Part shown: piece by piece, positions 8,452 through 18,200 of the stretch
How the letters are laid out: each line of letters opens with the position of its first letter
Position numbering within the stretch: position 1 is the stretch's first letter
Origin: Halocalculus aciditolerans
GTDB lineage: Archaea; Halobacteriota; Halobacteria; Halobacteriales; Halobacteriaceae
DNA length: 64,000 nucleotides
Assembly: GCF_014647475.1 (NCBI RefSeq)
Contig: NZ_BMPG01000003.1
Coordinates: 62,001 to 126,000 of the forward strand
Direction: 5' to 3'
The notes under the pieces: model-generated
Told to the model about the DNA's origin: nothing
Seen by the model: only the letters and a program-made list of their open reading frames with translations
The model's database searches: none
Made by a program: the position numbers and the translations under genes

Positions 8452-9416
8452 GCAGACTCACCTCCCGAGTCACCGTCCGGCATCGGTACCTCTCCGTCAC
8501 GCGCCGCCGTCCGTGCCTGCAACGCCCGCACGAACTCCGGCCGGCACTCCGACCGCCACACCTCGTCCTTCTCCGCCATCGCCGACGTCGCATCCTGCGC
8601 ACGATTGAACACACGCCGCACCTCCCGTTCCGAGTAGAGCGGATTCAGCACCCACACATCCGCGATCCCAGCGCCAAAGTTGCGTGCCCCACCGAGCTGG
8701 AACTCGAACTCGTCACTGTGCGCGTCGAGGAACGACACCGCCTCCAACAGTAGCCCGACGAACTCCGGCTTCACCTCCCGGAGCGTCAGCTTCCACGTCC
8801 CCTCCACATTCCCGAGGACGTCGCGGTCTGCCTGCCGGAGCGGCTGGCCACCATCGGCTTCGTTGCGCGACCGGACCTGGTTCGAGATCTGACGGAAATG
8901 CGCTTCCGCCTCCCCATCCAGGACGTCCACCTGCCGTCGAATCGGCGAGAATGATACCGGGCGACGCAGCAACTTCCCGGGCTGCGAGCCGAACCCACCG
9001 AACAAATCGTAGATGACACACCCGTCATCGTGTTCGTTGAGGCACGCGCCCTTCTCGTGGTAGCCCGAGTCGAGATCGCGCTCGTACACGTTCGCGCGCA
9101 TGTAATCCGCGTTCGGTTCTCCCGGGTGGCACGCAGTCGCCCCAGCGATTTGGACGACTTGTTCGCACCCGTGCCGCAACCACCCGCTCAGGGTGAATGG
9201 GCTAATCTGCCCCTCGATCTGGTTCATCGGGTCGTCTGCCTCGTACCGATCCGCCGAGGCATGATGCCGATCCGTGACGATCCCGTCCCCTGGAGACAGC
9301 AAGTCGATTTCCAAGCCGACGTACACGTCCGGCAGCAACATCTCCTCCACCGACCACGGCAGCTCCACCTCGACATCGAGCTGCGAATCCATGAGCACCG
9401 ACTCGTCCGCCGTCAT
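8448..9416 (-). CDS. RAMP-superfamily Cas7/Csm3-like backbone protein
   Basis: A 322-residue protein with Cas7-type signatures: an N-terminal strand and Gly turn, ISPFTLSGWLRHGCEQV (the segment that in Csm3/Cas7 follows 'pYIPGSSLKG'), DLFGGFGSQPGKLLRRPVSF (the usual 'iFG...s.l..sDa' region), and near the C-terminus FQLGGARNFGAGIADV (glycine-rich loop). Such proteins polymerise along the guide RNA. A Cys/His pair (CHPGEP; CLNEHDDGC) may bind zinc. Overlaps by 4 bases with both neighbours. Assigned as RAMP with good confidence; the exact family (Csf2, Csc2 or Csm3) is not settled. Confidence 0.7.
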   Translation of the reverse strand: MTADESVLMDSQLDVEVELPWSVEEMLLPDVYVGLEIDLLSPGDGIVTDRHHASADRYEADDPMNQIEGQISPFTLSGWLRHGCEQVVQIAGATACHPGEPNADYMRANVYERDLDSGYHEKGACLNEHDDGCVIYDLFGGFGSQPGKLLRRPVSFSPIRRQVDVLDGEAEAHFRQISNQVRSRNEADGGQPLRQADRDVLGNVEGTWKLTLREVKPEFVGLLLEAVSFLDAHSDEFEFQLGGARNFGAGIADVWVLNPLYSEREVRRVFNRAQDATSAMAEKDEVWRSECRPEFVRALQARTAARDGEVPMPDGDSGGESA

Positions 9417-9952
9417 CGCTGCACATCACCCCAATACAATCCGCGAACCACATCGTCCGCTGACCGATCCGCACGACGCTGCGCCCCACCCAGAGACACC
9501 TTCATCGACGACTCAGTCGTCTTCGAATCCTCGTCGGCAGCCGCATCACTCACGTGTGTACTCCCGCCGTCGGGAACCAACCGGATCGATTTCGTTGCCT
9601 CCGCACTTACCGCCACCACCGCGGGGTCCAGCAACACCGGCCACGACGACTGCGTCGCCCCGTCAGAACACCACCCGACACGCCCCTCAACGACCAGCTC
9701 CCGTACACCCAACGTGTACTCCTCCGGAAGGTCGTGCCCTTCCTCGCCACACACTACGTTACCGACCTGAAACATCACCTCTCCAGCCGGTCGAAACACG
9801 TACACAACAACCGCATCACCCTCACGAAGAGGGGAGCCGCACACTTGACACGTCGCGGCCCCTACCCCGAGCGAAATATAATTTATTTGATGTATGTCTT
9901 CAATTAGTGGCCTGTCGCTACCTTCTTGCGGTTTCGGATTTGAGTTCTTCAT
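9413..9952 (-). CDS. Zinc-finger protein heading the RAMP operon (Csf1-like position)
   Basis: About 179 residues from ATG 9952; a TTG at 10024 would add 24. It carries CQVCG followed about 29 residues later by VVCGEEGH, a probable zinc-binding C-x2-C...C-x4-H ribbon with a beta-rich middle (DAVVVYVFRPAGEVMFQVG). The second half is low complexity. It starts the operon and ends with a 4-base overlap into the Cas7-like gene. In type IV CRISPR systems the first effector gene, csf1, also encodes a small zinc protein, so the position fits; however, small zinc ribbons of this look are widespread in haloarchaea. Confidence 0.5.
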   Translation of the reverse strand: MKNSNPKPQEGSDRPLIEDIHQINYISLGVGAATCQVCGSPLREGDAVVVYVFRPAGEVMFQVGNVVCGEEGHDLPEEYTLGVRELVVEGRVGWCSDGATQSSWPVLLDPAVVAVSAEATKSIRLVPDGGSTHVSDAAADEDSKTTESSMKVSLGGAQRRADRSADDVVRGLYWGDVQR

Positions 9953-9983
9953 GGGTTCTCGGACGGTATTCGGAACCCAGCCT

Positions 9984-9999
9984 GGGTGCTGCAACACCC
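9984..9999. repeat. 16-bp near-perfect palindrome ahead of the RAMP operon
   Basis: GGGTGCTGCAACACCC is self-complementary apart from its inner pair. It lies about 32 bases upstream of ATG 9952, next to an AATACC box, so it could be an operator; if TTG 10024 is the true start it is only coding sequence. Confidence 0.35.
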
Positions 10000-10135
10000 G
10001 GGCACTTCCGTCGATCAGTGCCAATGACTGAGTTCGTATCCACTAGTCACGCGTCTATTGGCATAAACCTTTGGACGCTCGACTAATGGAGGGCCATCCA
10101 GCAGTCATATGTGAAATGGCACTCACGTCATTACT

Positions 10136-10366
10136 ATGGGCGACCGGGATCGGGACGAAGAAAGTGGGAAATTTACTGAGGAATACCCTGCCCAAGAGTT
10201 TCTGGAAGCCTTAGTCAATCTCGGTCCCAGTGGAACGACGGACATTGCCGATTATGTCGGCTGTGACCGTCGAACCGCTTACTTGAAATTGAAAACACTC
10301 GAAGAAGAAGGAGAAGTTAGAAGCAGGAAAGTAGGGAATTCGCTCCTTTGGGAGCGCGATGAATAG
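10136..10366 (+). CDS. Small winged-helix DNA-binding protein
   Basis: A 76-residue protein made almost entirely of a winged helix-turn-helix: FLEALVNLGPSGTTDIADYV, CDRRTAYLKLKTLEEEG (recognition helix and wing) and VRSRKVGNSLLW. No sensor domain is attached. ATG 10136 sits about 28 bases after a CATATG box, consistent with leaderless transcription. It diverges from the RAMP operon and converges on brxL, so it could regulate either; many BREX loci are flanked by small transcription factors, but the target here is inferred only. Confidence 0.7.
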   Translation: MGDRDRDEESGKFTEEYPAQEFLEALVNLGPSGTTDIADYVGCDRRTAYLKLKTLEEEGEVRSRKVGNSLLWERDE

Positions 10367-10387
10367 TTACCTGCCCATTCTGCGGAA

Positions 10388-12415
10388 TTACTCTATTTCG
10401 ATTGCTTTACTGGCTGCATCGAGCGGATCGGTGTAGAATACGAGCTGGAGCTGATCCAGCAGCTCATCCGGAATCTTTGCCAGATCTTCTTTGTTCTTCG
10501 CCGGGAGTAACACTGTCTTTGCCCCCGAATCTGCAGCCAACTGCAGCTTATCGATCAAGGAACTCACCGCAACTAATTCACCCATGAGACTCATCGCGCC
10601 AAGGACAACGGCTTGTGATCGAACTGGTCTATCGAGTATCCCTGAGACTATGCCGACAAGAAGTCCAACGCTCGTTTCGCCGCCTTCGTTCGCGTCGGAT
10701 GGATTGAGCACTTGGACGTTGATGTTGTACTCATCCAGCGTTTCATCACGGCGGAGCTCGCGCATATTCGCCTGGAGGTAGTCGCACGCAGTCTCGAACG
10801 ACTCTTTCATCTTCTTCCCTGGCGTCCCCGAGATGTTCGTCTTCCCAGAACCGGGGAGTGTCTGAGTTTCGATGCGGAACGGTGCGTGACGTCCTTCACT
10901 TTCGCCGATAGTGTAGACAGTACCTGCTTGTTGCGTCCCGGGGGGAATGAGAGCCTCATCGGCCTCCTCGGGAACCGGAACGTAGAGTTCCTCTTTCGTA
11001 TCCAAATCCAAATACGAGAACTCGACGGCCCGATACTCCATACCACCCATCCGTTTCAACTGTTCTTTGACGCGACGACGTCCCTCCATTGCGAATTCGA
11101 GGTATTCGCGGAGCTCTTCTTTCGTGTATTCACCGTGGGGATGGAGTAATTTGAGCAGACCAGATACTGTCTTCCGGACGGCCCTTTCGTCACGTTGGTT
11201 CAGGTGGTCTCCAAACGCGAACTCCTCGTTGATCGCATCGCCGTAGGATTCTTTCCGGAGATCGCGGACGAACTCGGCGAAGTAATCCACGATAAATCCG
11301 AACTGATCGCCGAAGAACTCGGAGCGCATCTTCGGGACTTCCCAGCCCGGAAGATAGTAGTGGAAGCGGTCGATGAGGGCGAGGTCCTGCATATCATCCG
11401 GGAACGGCTCGAAGAGGTGTGAGCTCTTGAGGACGCCTTCGACGTCCAAGTCAATGTTTCCAACGTAGACCATCGAGGCTTGGGCCGTGAGTTCCTCAGT
11501 TCCGCGTGAGAAGCTCCCAGACTCCATGTAGTCTTTCAGCATCTGGACTGCTTCCGAGTCGCTGAACTGGAGTCCACCAACCTCGTCGAACGCAACGACG
11601 TCCCAGCGGCCGACGAGTCCGATGCGTCCCGTGTTGAGGTTCAGAAAGAGCTTCGCAACGGTGGTTTTTCCACCCGATATAAGGATCGAGTGGGGGCTGA
11701 TTTCACGGTAGAGATAGCTCTTCCCCGTTCCTCGGGGTCCTAACTCGACGTAGTTGTAGTTGGACTCAACGAGAGGGAGACACCGAGTCAGGAAGAGGAG
11801 TTTCTCCCGGTCGCTGAACGCGGATGGGTCGTACCCGACACTCTGGAGGAGAAGGTCCATCCACTCGTCGCGCGTGAATTCTCGACGACGATCCTTCAAC
11901 TGGTCGAGGTCGAGGTTGGACACCTGGATCGGTTTGAACGACTCGATGCCGAACAGGCTCTTCGGGCTGTTCGCGTTGTCAGGAAGGTACTCCAGATCGA
12001 TGATGGCCCAGACACCGCCGCCCAGAAGCTTCGGGTGTTTGCTAACGAGATGTTCGTGGATCTCGACATCGTTGAGTCCGAGGTTGACGAAGGATCCGAT
12101 GTAGGCGTCCTGCTGCTCGTCGAGTCTGACGGTTACTTTGTCGATGACGCGGTATCGCCCCCGCTCGCGCACTTCGCTTTTGACGTACTCGGCTTCGTCG
12201 GGGCGAACGTAGTGCTTCGACAGAATCTGTTTGACTTTTTCGAGCCCCTCCTCCAGTGATTCCTCATCGTCGGTGGCGCAGTATTGTCCGATGAGATATT
12301 CCAGAACATAGGTGGGGACGTTTACTCCCGACTTGATATCTTGAACGAGATCCTTCCGGACGACGCGTCCGGGAAAGACGTCGAGAGCTTTCTGATCGAC
12401 GTCCTCAGTAGTCAT
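10388..12415 (-). CDS. brxL: BREX Lon-like protease BrxL
   Basis: A 675-residue protein with an AAA+ core: Walker A ELGPRGTGKSYL near residue 225-235, Walker B VVAFDEVGGLQF near 270, sensor region MVYVGNID. The C-terminal 150 residues are a Lon-type peptidase domain with the Ser region GGETSVGLLVGIVSG and a Lys-containing helix (DKLQLAADSGAKTVLLP). Length and order match BrxL of type 1 BREX, which forms DNA-encircling barrels. ATG 12415 follows an AATATG box and the gene is separated from pglZ by about 450 bp and an opposing small gene, so it likely has its own promoter. Confidence 0.93.
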   Translation of the reverse strand: MTTEDVDQKALDVFPGRVVRKDLVQDIKSGVNVPTYVLEYLIGQYCATDDEESLEEGLEKVKQILSKHYVRPDEAEYVKSEVRERGRYRVIDKVTVRLDEQQDAYIGSFVNLGLNDVEIHEHLVSKHPKLLGGGVWAIIDLEYLPDNANSPKSLFGIESFKPIQVSNLDLDQLKDRRREFTRDEWMDLLLQSVGYDPSAFSDREKLLFLTRCLPLVESNYNYVELGPRGTGKSYLYREISPHSILISGGKTTVAKLFLNLNTGRIGLVGRWDVVAFDEVGGLQFSDSEAVQMLKDYMESGSFSRGTEELTAQASMVYVGNIDLDVEGVLKSSHLFEPFPDDMQDLALIDRFHYYLPGWEVPKMRSEFFGDQFGFIVDYFAEFVRDLRKESYGDAINEEFAFGDHLNQRDERAVRKTVSGLLKLLHPHGEYTKEELREYLEFAMEGRRRVKEQLKRMGGMEYRAVEFSYLDLDTKEELYVPVPEEADEALIPPGTQQAGTVYTIGESEGRHAPFRIETQTLPGSGKTNISGTPGKKMKESFETACDYLQANMRELRRDETLDEYNINVQVLNPSDANEGGETSVGLLVGIVSGILDRPVRSQAVVLGAMSLMGELVAVSSLIDKLQLAADSGAKTVLLPAKNKEDLAKIPDELLDQLQLVFYTDPLDAASKAIEIE

Positions 12416-12507
12416 TATCTACGAGAAACAGAGCCGGGGGCATATTGGTGTCGGTCAATCGCTTTTTGGGGGTGTCTTTATCACCGACAATCGTAAATTT
12501 GGGTCCA

Positions 12508-12810
12508 ATGACTGACTCCGATTTTACAGAAGAAGACGCGAAAGAGGCGTTCGGGGAAATCTCGGACAATTTTAATATATTGATGGGAGCGAAGACTGGG
12601 AAACTCGAACCACCAGTCAGCATTGAAACTTCGTTCAGCGGCTCTCTTGCAGAAGCGACAGGTTCAGCACGGCACGTTTGTGATTTTATTGAGGAGGCGG
12701 GGCACGGTTACGAAGCTGATGAGGAACACCTGGGTGAAGCTGAGCCTCTTCCCTCAAATGATGAACGGCATCGGTTCAAAATCACGGTCACATCGAAGCA
12801 AGAATCGTAG
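12508..12810 (+). CDS. Small protein on the opposite strand inside the BREX cluster
   Basis: A 100-residue acidic protein (start ATG 12508, about 30 bases after a TTTATC box at 12477-12482, so probably leaderless). It reads as one alpha/beta domain ending in HRFKITVTSKQES with no nuclease or HTH motif. It lies between pglZ and brxL but on the other strand, diverging from brxL. Its promoter and the brxL promoter face each other within about 90 bp. No family recognised; a regulator, immunity factor or unrelated passenger are all possible. Confidence 0.6.
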   Translation: MTDSDFTEEDAKEAFGEISDNFNILMGAKTGKLEPPVSIETSFSGSLAEATGSARHVCDFIEEAGHGYEADEEHLGEAEPLPSNDERHRFKITVTSKQES

Positions 12811-12866
12811 CTAACAGCCACTCACCTCATGTGGGATATTGACGCTGTTGGATTCGTCTGTGAGAC

Positions 12867-15293
12867 TTAGACGTCGAATCCCATATCGTCGTCTCCGAAG
12901 AGCAAATCGAGTTCTACTGTTTTCCGCGTGATCGTTTCTCGGGTGTCGGTGTCGATGACTTCGAACTGAACGGAGTTCTCGCCGGAGATTGCTCCCTGTT
13001 TGAGCCGGACACGTTCACTATTGGTTCCCGGCGAGACCTCCATCGTCACGGAGTCTGCAACCGGTTCATCGTCGATGTTCGCGCGGATTTCCAGTATCGG
13101 CGCTGGGTCGAACGCCACCTGTCCGCTCTTGGCTTCGATCTCGACAGAGATTATCGAGTTCGTGATCGGGTCTGGGATCGAGACGTCGTAACTGATCGAC
13201 GCGCTTTCTTCTATCTCGCCAGTGGTCACCGTGAGACACGGGACGAGGAGTTCTTGGAGTGAAATCCCGCCGTGGAAGTACTGCATATTCCCTCCCTGGG
13301 CCTTGAAGCAGGCGACACTGCGTGGGAAGAGCAACTTGAGTTCTGGGGCGTTGATACCGAGATCGGCCAGCGCATCGGAATCAAGTTCGATGAATTCGTC
13401 CGTATCGACGAGTGGAGCATCACTGGCGGCGGCTGCGAACCGACGTTTGACGACCGAAGCGAGGTCGGGAGATTCGACTTTGAGGTCGTCGGACAACCGA
13501 TCCGTGTAGAGGAACCCGTGGTCGCTCGTGATGACGAACCGAGTGTACCCGGCCTGCTTCAGCCGCTGGACTGTCCGTTCGACGTCGTCGACGTGGGAAG
13601 CAACCTGGCTGAAGGCCGCGTCGTCGTCGAGGTTCTCGCCAAGTTTGTCTATCGTTCCGGAGTAGACGACTCGCGGGACGGGGTCGTTCTCAGTTAAGTC
13701 CTCTAACGAGATGCTGCTCACCTCGTCCATATCCACCACTTCGAAGCCAGCGGCGCTGAGTCGTTCGACGCGGTCTGCTTTCCCGGCCATCTCTTCACCG
13801 TCGCTGGTCACGACGAGGTCATCATCTTCGAGTGAGAGGCCGAGTTCCCCGGGGAGGTGTGCGGCCATCCCGACCTCGGTGATCGAGGGCAGTGCCGCGC
13901 TGACTGCGCTCAGATCTTGCTCGAAGTCAGTCCGTCGTCCGAGGTTCTGTTTGATCGTCTCGGCGAGTTCGTAGCGAAGCCCGTCACAGATGATGATCGC
14001 GGTTCCGTCCTCAAGATCCGCGAACTCATCGTAGAACGAGGTCTGGGGTGTCCCGAGCGTCGGATCATCACTCAGGATGTCCGCAAGCGGCCGGTTCACC
14101 CCCTGGAGGAAGGACATGTAGTGTTGGGTGACCCGCTGTTTCACCGTGGTTTCGTTCGGATAGGGGAACGTGGCTTTCTGCGTGGCGTTGATGTACTGCC
14201 GATACGCCGCATCGACTTGCCACCACCCGTTGTCACTCGTGTACTTCTGGGCGAGTTCCGAGGAGGAGAGCGTCTTGGCTTCGTCGGCGTCGATGGTTCC
14301 GATTCGCTGGAGGGTTTCGACCGCCAAGACTGGGACCGACCAATCGACGAGGTCCTCGTTGCTCCAGAAGCTGTCCTGACGCTCAGTGACTGTCTGCTGG
14401 AGGTCTGCCGCGATGTCGGGGAGATCGGCGTAGGTCTCGTCGGCGAGTCGTTGCATCACGAGCCGAATGAGGCCCATGTCGATGCCCTTGAACGCCGTCG
14501 CGTCCCAGTGAATCCGGTCGGAGTCGATGACCGCCTTCGCAAGGTCGTAGTCCTCCGCGATCCGCTGTGCGTAGCGCGTGAACTCGGCAGGAGCGTACTG
14601 CTGCCACTCGTCGCAGAACGCCGCAGCAGCACGAGTGTCGTCAGCCGCGAGTTCGTCGTACCGGGACGTCGGTGCTCGGCTGGCAACCTCGCCGAAGAGG
14701 AGCTGAGTTGCCAGCTCCTTCGGATCGAGTCCCGCGGTGACACCGTATTCCTCTCGGAGTTGGGCGTCCCAGGCGTCGGCCATCGCGTTGTCCTCGATTG
14801 TCTCACGGTACTCTTCCGGGTTCGAGAGGTAGGTTCGAACCCACTCGTCGGTCGCCGGGCCAGCGGTGTCGAAGAGAACGCAGAAGAATGCCAGGCGCTG
14901 CACCTCGCGGTTCTGTCCCCAGTCCTCGTACGCGTCGGGGATCTCCTCGTCGTGCTCGACGAGGAACTGCGTCACGGGCGTGTCGTCGATGTCCTGACCG
15001 ACACGGTACTGTCGTCCCAGTGCGTGGATATCGCGGAACCACTCGGCGTCGTTACGGGACTCGGGGATGTAGAACAGCCAGTTCTTCTCGTAGTTCGGAT
15101 CCTCCTCGTGGAGACGGCGCTTCAGTTCGAAGTAGCTGCCGTCGTAGCGTGCGAGCGTGACGTCGTCGAGCGCGGCTTCGACCTCGTCGAGGACGCCCTT
15201 GTACTTCTCCTGGGCGTCGTACCACACCCAGACCGGGTGTCGGTCGAACTTCTGCCGGAGTTCAGTGATAATGCTGTCCGCGAGATCTCCCAT
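12867..15293 (-). CDS. pglZ: BREX alkaline-phosphatase-superfamily protein PglZ
   Basis: An 808-residue protein with the PglZ phosphatase-like fold in its C-terminal half: IIICDGLRYELAETIKQNLG near residue 425-445 supplies the metal-binding Asp, and FVITSDHGFLYTDRL near 585-600 the DHG motif. The N-terminal 350 residues are helical. PglZ is required for BREX and binds PglX in studied systems; its enzymatic substrate is not known. ATG 15293 lies 6 bp after the pglX stop, so the two are translated together. Confidence 0.95.
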   Translation of the reverse strand: MGDLADSIITELRQKFDRHPVWVWYDAQEKYKGVLDEVEAALDDVTLARYDGSYFELKRRLHEEDPNYEKNWLFYIPESRNDAEWFRDIHALGRQYRVGQDIDDTPVTQFLVEHDEEIPDAYEDWGQNREVQRLAFFCVLFDTAGPATDEWVRTYLSNPEEYRETIEDNAMADAWDAQLREEYGVTAGLDPKELATQLLFGEVASRAPTSRYDELAADDTRAAAAFCDEWQQYAPAEFTRYAQRIAEDYDLAKAVIDSDRIHWDATAFKGIDMGLIRLVMQRLADETYADLPDIAADLQQTVTERQDSFWSNEDLVDWSVPVLAVETLQRIGTIDADEAKTLSSSELAQKYTSDNGWWQVDAAYRQYINATQKATFPYPNETTVKQRVTQHYMSFLQGVNRPLADILSDDPTLGTPQTSFYDEFADLEDGTAIIICDGLRYELAETIKQNLGRRTDFEQDLSAVSAALPSITEVGMAAHLPGELGLSLEDDDLVVTSDGEEMAGKADRVERLSAAGFEVVDMDEVSSISLEDLTENDPVPRVVYSGTIDKLGENLDDDAAFSQVASHVDDVERTVQRLKQAGYTRFVITSDHGFLYTDRLSDDLKVESPDLASVVKRRFAAAASDAPLVDTDEFIELDSDALADLGINAPELKLLFPRSVACFKAQGGNMQYFHGGISLQELLVPCLTVTTGEIEESASISYDVSIPDPITNSIISVEIEAKSGQVAFDPAPILEIRANIDDEPVADSVTMEVSPGTNSERVRLKQGAISGENSVQFEVIDTDTRETITRKTVELDLLFGDDDMGFDV

Positions 15294-15299
15294 GTTGAA

Positions 15300-18200
15300 T
15301 TACCTCGAATAGCTCGATTTTAGCTTTGGAAGTCCGGTTTCGAGAACTTCGTACTGGTCCCATTCTTTGACATTTTCCCAGATTCCCTTCTCAACATCGA
15401 CAGTGACGCCATCGTCGATCATCTCGTCGATGGTCTCACGGAACTCCCTGACGTCTTCAAGGTCGTTCTGGACCTCCTCTTTCCTTTTGAGAAGCTCCTT
15501 CTTTGGGTTCTCACCTTTCGTCTGAGCATTCAAGGTTTCAAGTTCGTTTTCGAGTTCGTTAATACGTGGGTCTAGATACTGTCCGCGAAGTTTGGGGAGC
15601 GTGTTGGAGTCGATCTCGTGGTAATACACAAAACAACTGAAAGCTCCATCAGGGCTCGCTAATTGCCAATAGATCGGAATTCGTTGACCTCGACGTCGAT
15701 ACTCCTTACAGTGATGATATCGGAAGAATCGATTTCGGAGCCACTCTTCCACATCACGCCCTAAGAGTTGTTTAATCTCAGATTCTATTTCCTCTGCGTT
15801 TTCTTTTGTCGAGGTTTCTTTGATACACTCTCTCATCGCATCCATCACACTACCATCATATGAACTACCAAAGGGAATTATTCCGTCCGTAGCCGGATTG
15901 AGACCACCGAGGCTCCAACGTCCCATAGCACACCCAAGATAATAGGAAAGAAGGCGACTGGCGGAAGACTCTTTTTCATCATCAGTATAAAGGTCAAAAT
16001 CTCTCCGGATCATCGCAACCGAATAGGGAGATATTTCGAGAGTCTCGGATATCTCGCGTAAGCTTTGTTCTTTGTGGTTGTCTATTTCATCTACAATTGA
16101 TTTGTACTCTTCTTCGGACAGTTCTTCTGTTTGGATCTCTGCCCGAAACTCATTCTTTTCTAGATCAAGTTCTCCTGCATTTGCTATGTGGTTGTAATTT
16201 GCGATGTTTAGAGGCACATCATTATAGATCAGATCGATAGTAGAGTCTGAAATATCATATTCCTCAAAAACACGATAGTCGATCAATCCGTGTGTCACCT
16301 CTATATCGGCAGATAGCATTTCAGTATCAAATCTATAAGAACCTCGCATGAAAGTTCTCATAAATTGATCTGGGTCAAACTCTTCATTAATCTCATCTAA
16401 CCTCTGGAGCTCTTCCTGCTTGTTCGCACCTTCCTGAGCAAGTTTTGAAATATCGTCCGTAGACGGAGCAAATTTGACTGGTATTTGTTCTGTGTCAGTG
16501 ACCCCGAAATTCAGGCTTGGGTTTAATGCCTTCATTATATACCTTACTAGGGATGAATTGAGATACCCTAAAAGATAGTGAGTATCAACGGATTCGTCTG
16601 GATATATCCCCGGACTCTTGCTAGCTATACAATCTGCGGGGAGCAATTTTACATTATAATTATCTCCCCATCGGCGGAAGATCAGCCCTGGTTTAAAGAA
16701 GTAATCTTCACTTGGTACAATACTACTTTCTGCCTCCTTGATTTCGCTTCCGTCGTCCCCCCAAAGCACCTTCTTTCTTACTGGCTCATGGTACAGAAGA
16801 TCCGTTGGACTCAGGAGATACGATTTCCAATTGTTATAATCAGATGGACTGATCTCCCAGTACTTTCGGACAAAGCGTTCATCATCACCGGTGTCTAGTC
16901 CCCTCAGAACTTCAGCCTTTGAAGAGATACTTGAATAATCTGAGTATATGGAAAGAACTTCGTTACCCAACCAGTAAGTGAATGGGTGTCCATTTAGTTC
17001 TTCAAATGAATCTTGTTCTATCAAAAACACATCTGATCGTGATGCACCCTTACGATTCGCTTCCGTAATTGCCTGTAAGCCTTCGATCTTGTCCTCCAGA
17101 TTCACAAGTCGGTTGAACCTTGACGAAACGCGGTTCTTTCCGGAATATTTTCTCATCGAGAAACAGACATTCATATACCCTTGATCACGGTTTTCAAGAT
17201 GAGCAACATCTACGAAGTTCATTTTCTTCAAGAGCTCGGGCCGCATCTTCCTATAGCTATATTGATACATAAATGTCTCCATCGTAATCATTGACACATA
17301 TCCATTTTCAACAACAAATTCACTGTTTCTTTCAATAAATGCAGTGTATAAATCACGGCTCCCGATATAGTTATCTTTCACAAATTGCTTGAGAACCTCG
17401 CCCATTTTCCCACTACTCAGATAGGGGGGATTTGATACAACAACCTCATATTCATGAACCAATAAGTCAAGTATTTCTACACTTTTTCCGACTTCCTCTG
17501 CGAACATTTCCTCAATTGGATCATTTCTGTCAAGGGCTTCAGACGCGAGTTCACCAACCTCCTCCAATAATCGATCCTTGACTTGTTCCCACGATTCTTC
17601 TTCACCTTCCCCAGATACGAAGGAGCTCTGTGTTGCAAACGATCCCTCTTGGGTGAACTTCACTTGACCCGACGCCTGAATGGCATCCTTGTGTTTTTCA
17701 AGAATTTCGTCAATCCGTTCTTCTACCCTCACGAGACTACCGAATTCCCGAATATTGTCGAAGCTCCGCCAGATCTGCTCTAAGATTTCTTCCTCTAGCT
17801 CCGAACGTGCTCTTTCTAAGACCTCCTGCTTACGGTCGCCGTTGATTAGCACCGCATCTGCGGAGACAATGTTCAACCGAGGAATCGTCACATCAGGAGA
17901 TTCCTCCTTGGCTTTTAGATATAAGGACAACGCCGCGATCTGTGCTGCACCAGAATCGATATCGATCCCGTAGAGGTTGTGTCGAAGAATCTCGCGTGGG
18001 ATGTATTCCTCAGGAACTTCACCCTCTTCTAAATACATCTGATAGAGCACATCGAACGCATAGAAGAGCATGTGACCGCTGCCACAAGCAGGGTCAAGCA
18101 CCGTTATGTCCTCAACTGCCTTTGTCTCTCGATCAATCAGGGAATCTTCCAACGGGGCGAGGTAGAAGCAATTCTCTTCATCGTCGATATTCGTTCGTTC

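Noticed and set aside
13857-15323. 488-codon plus-strand frame opposite pglZ
   Set aside because: Arg/Val-rich shadow with no domain; pglZ on the minus strand has its phosphatase motifs.
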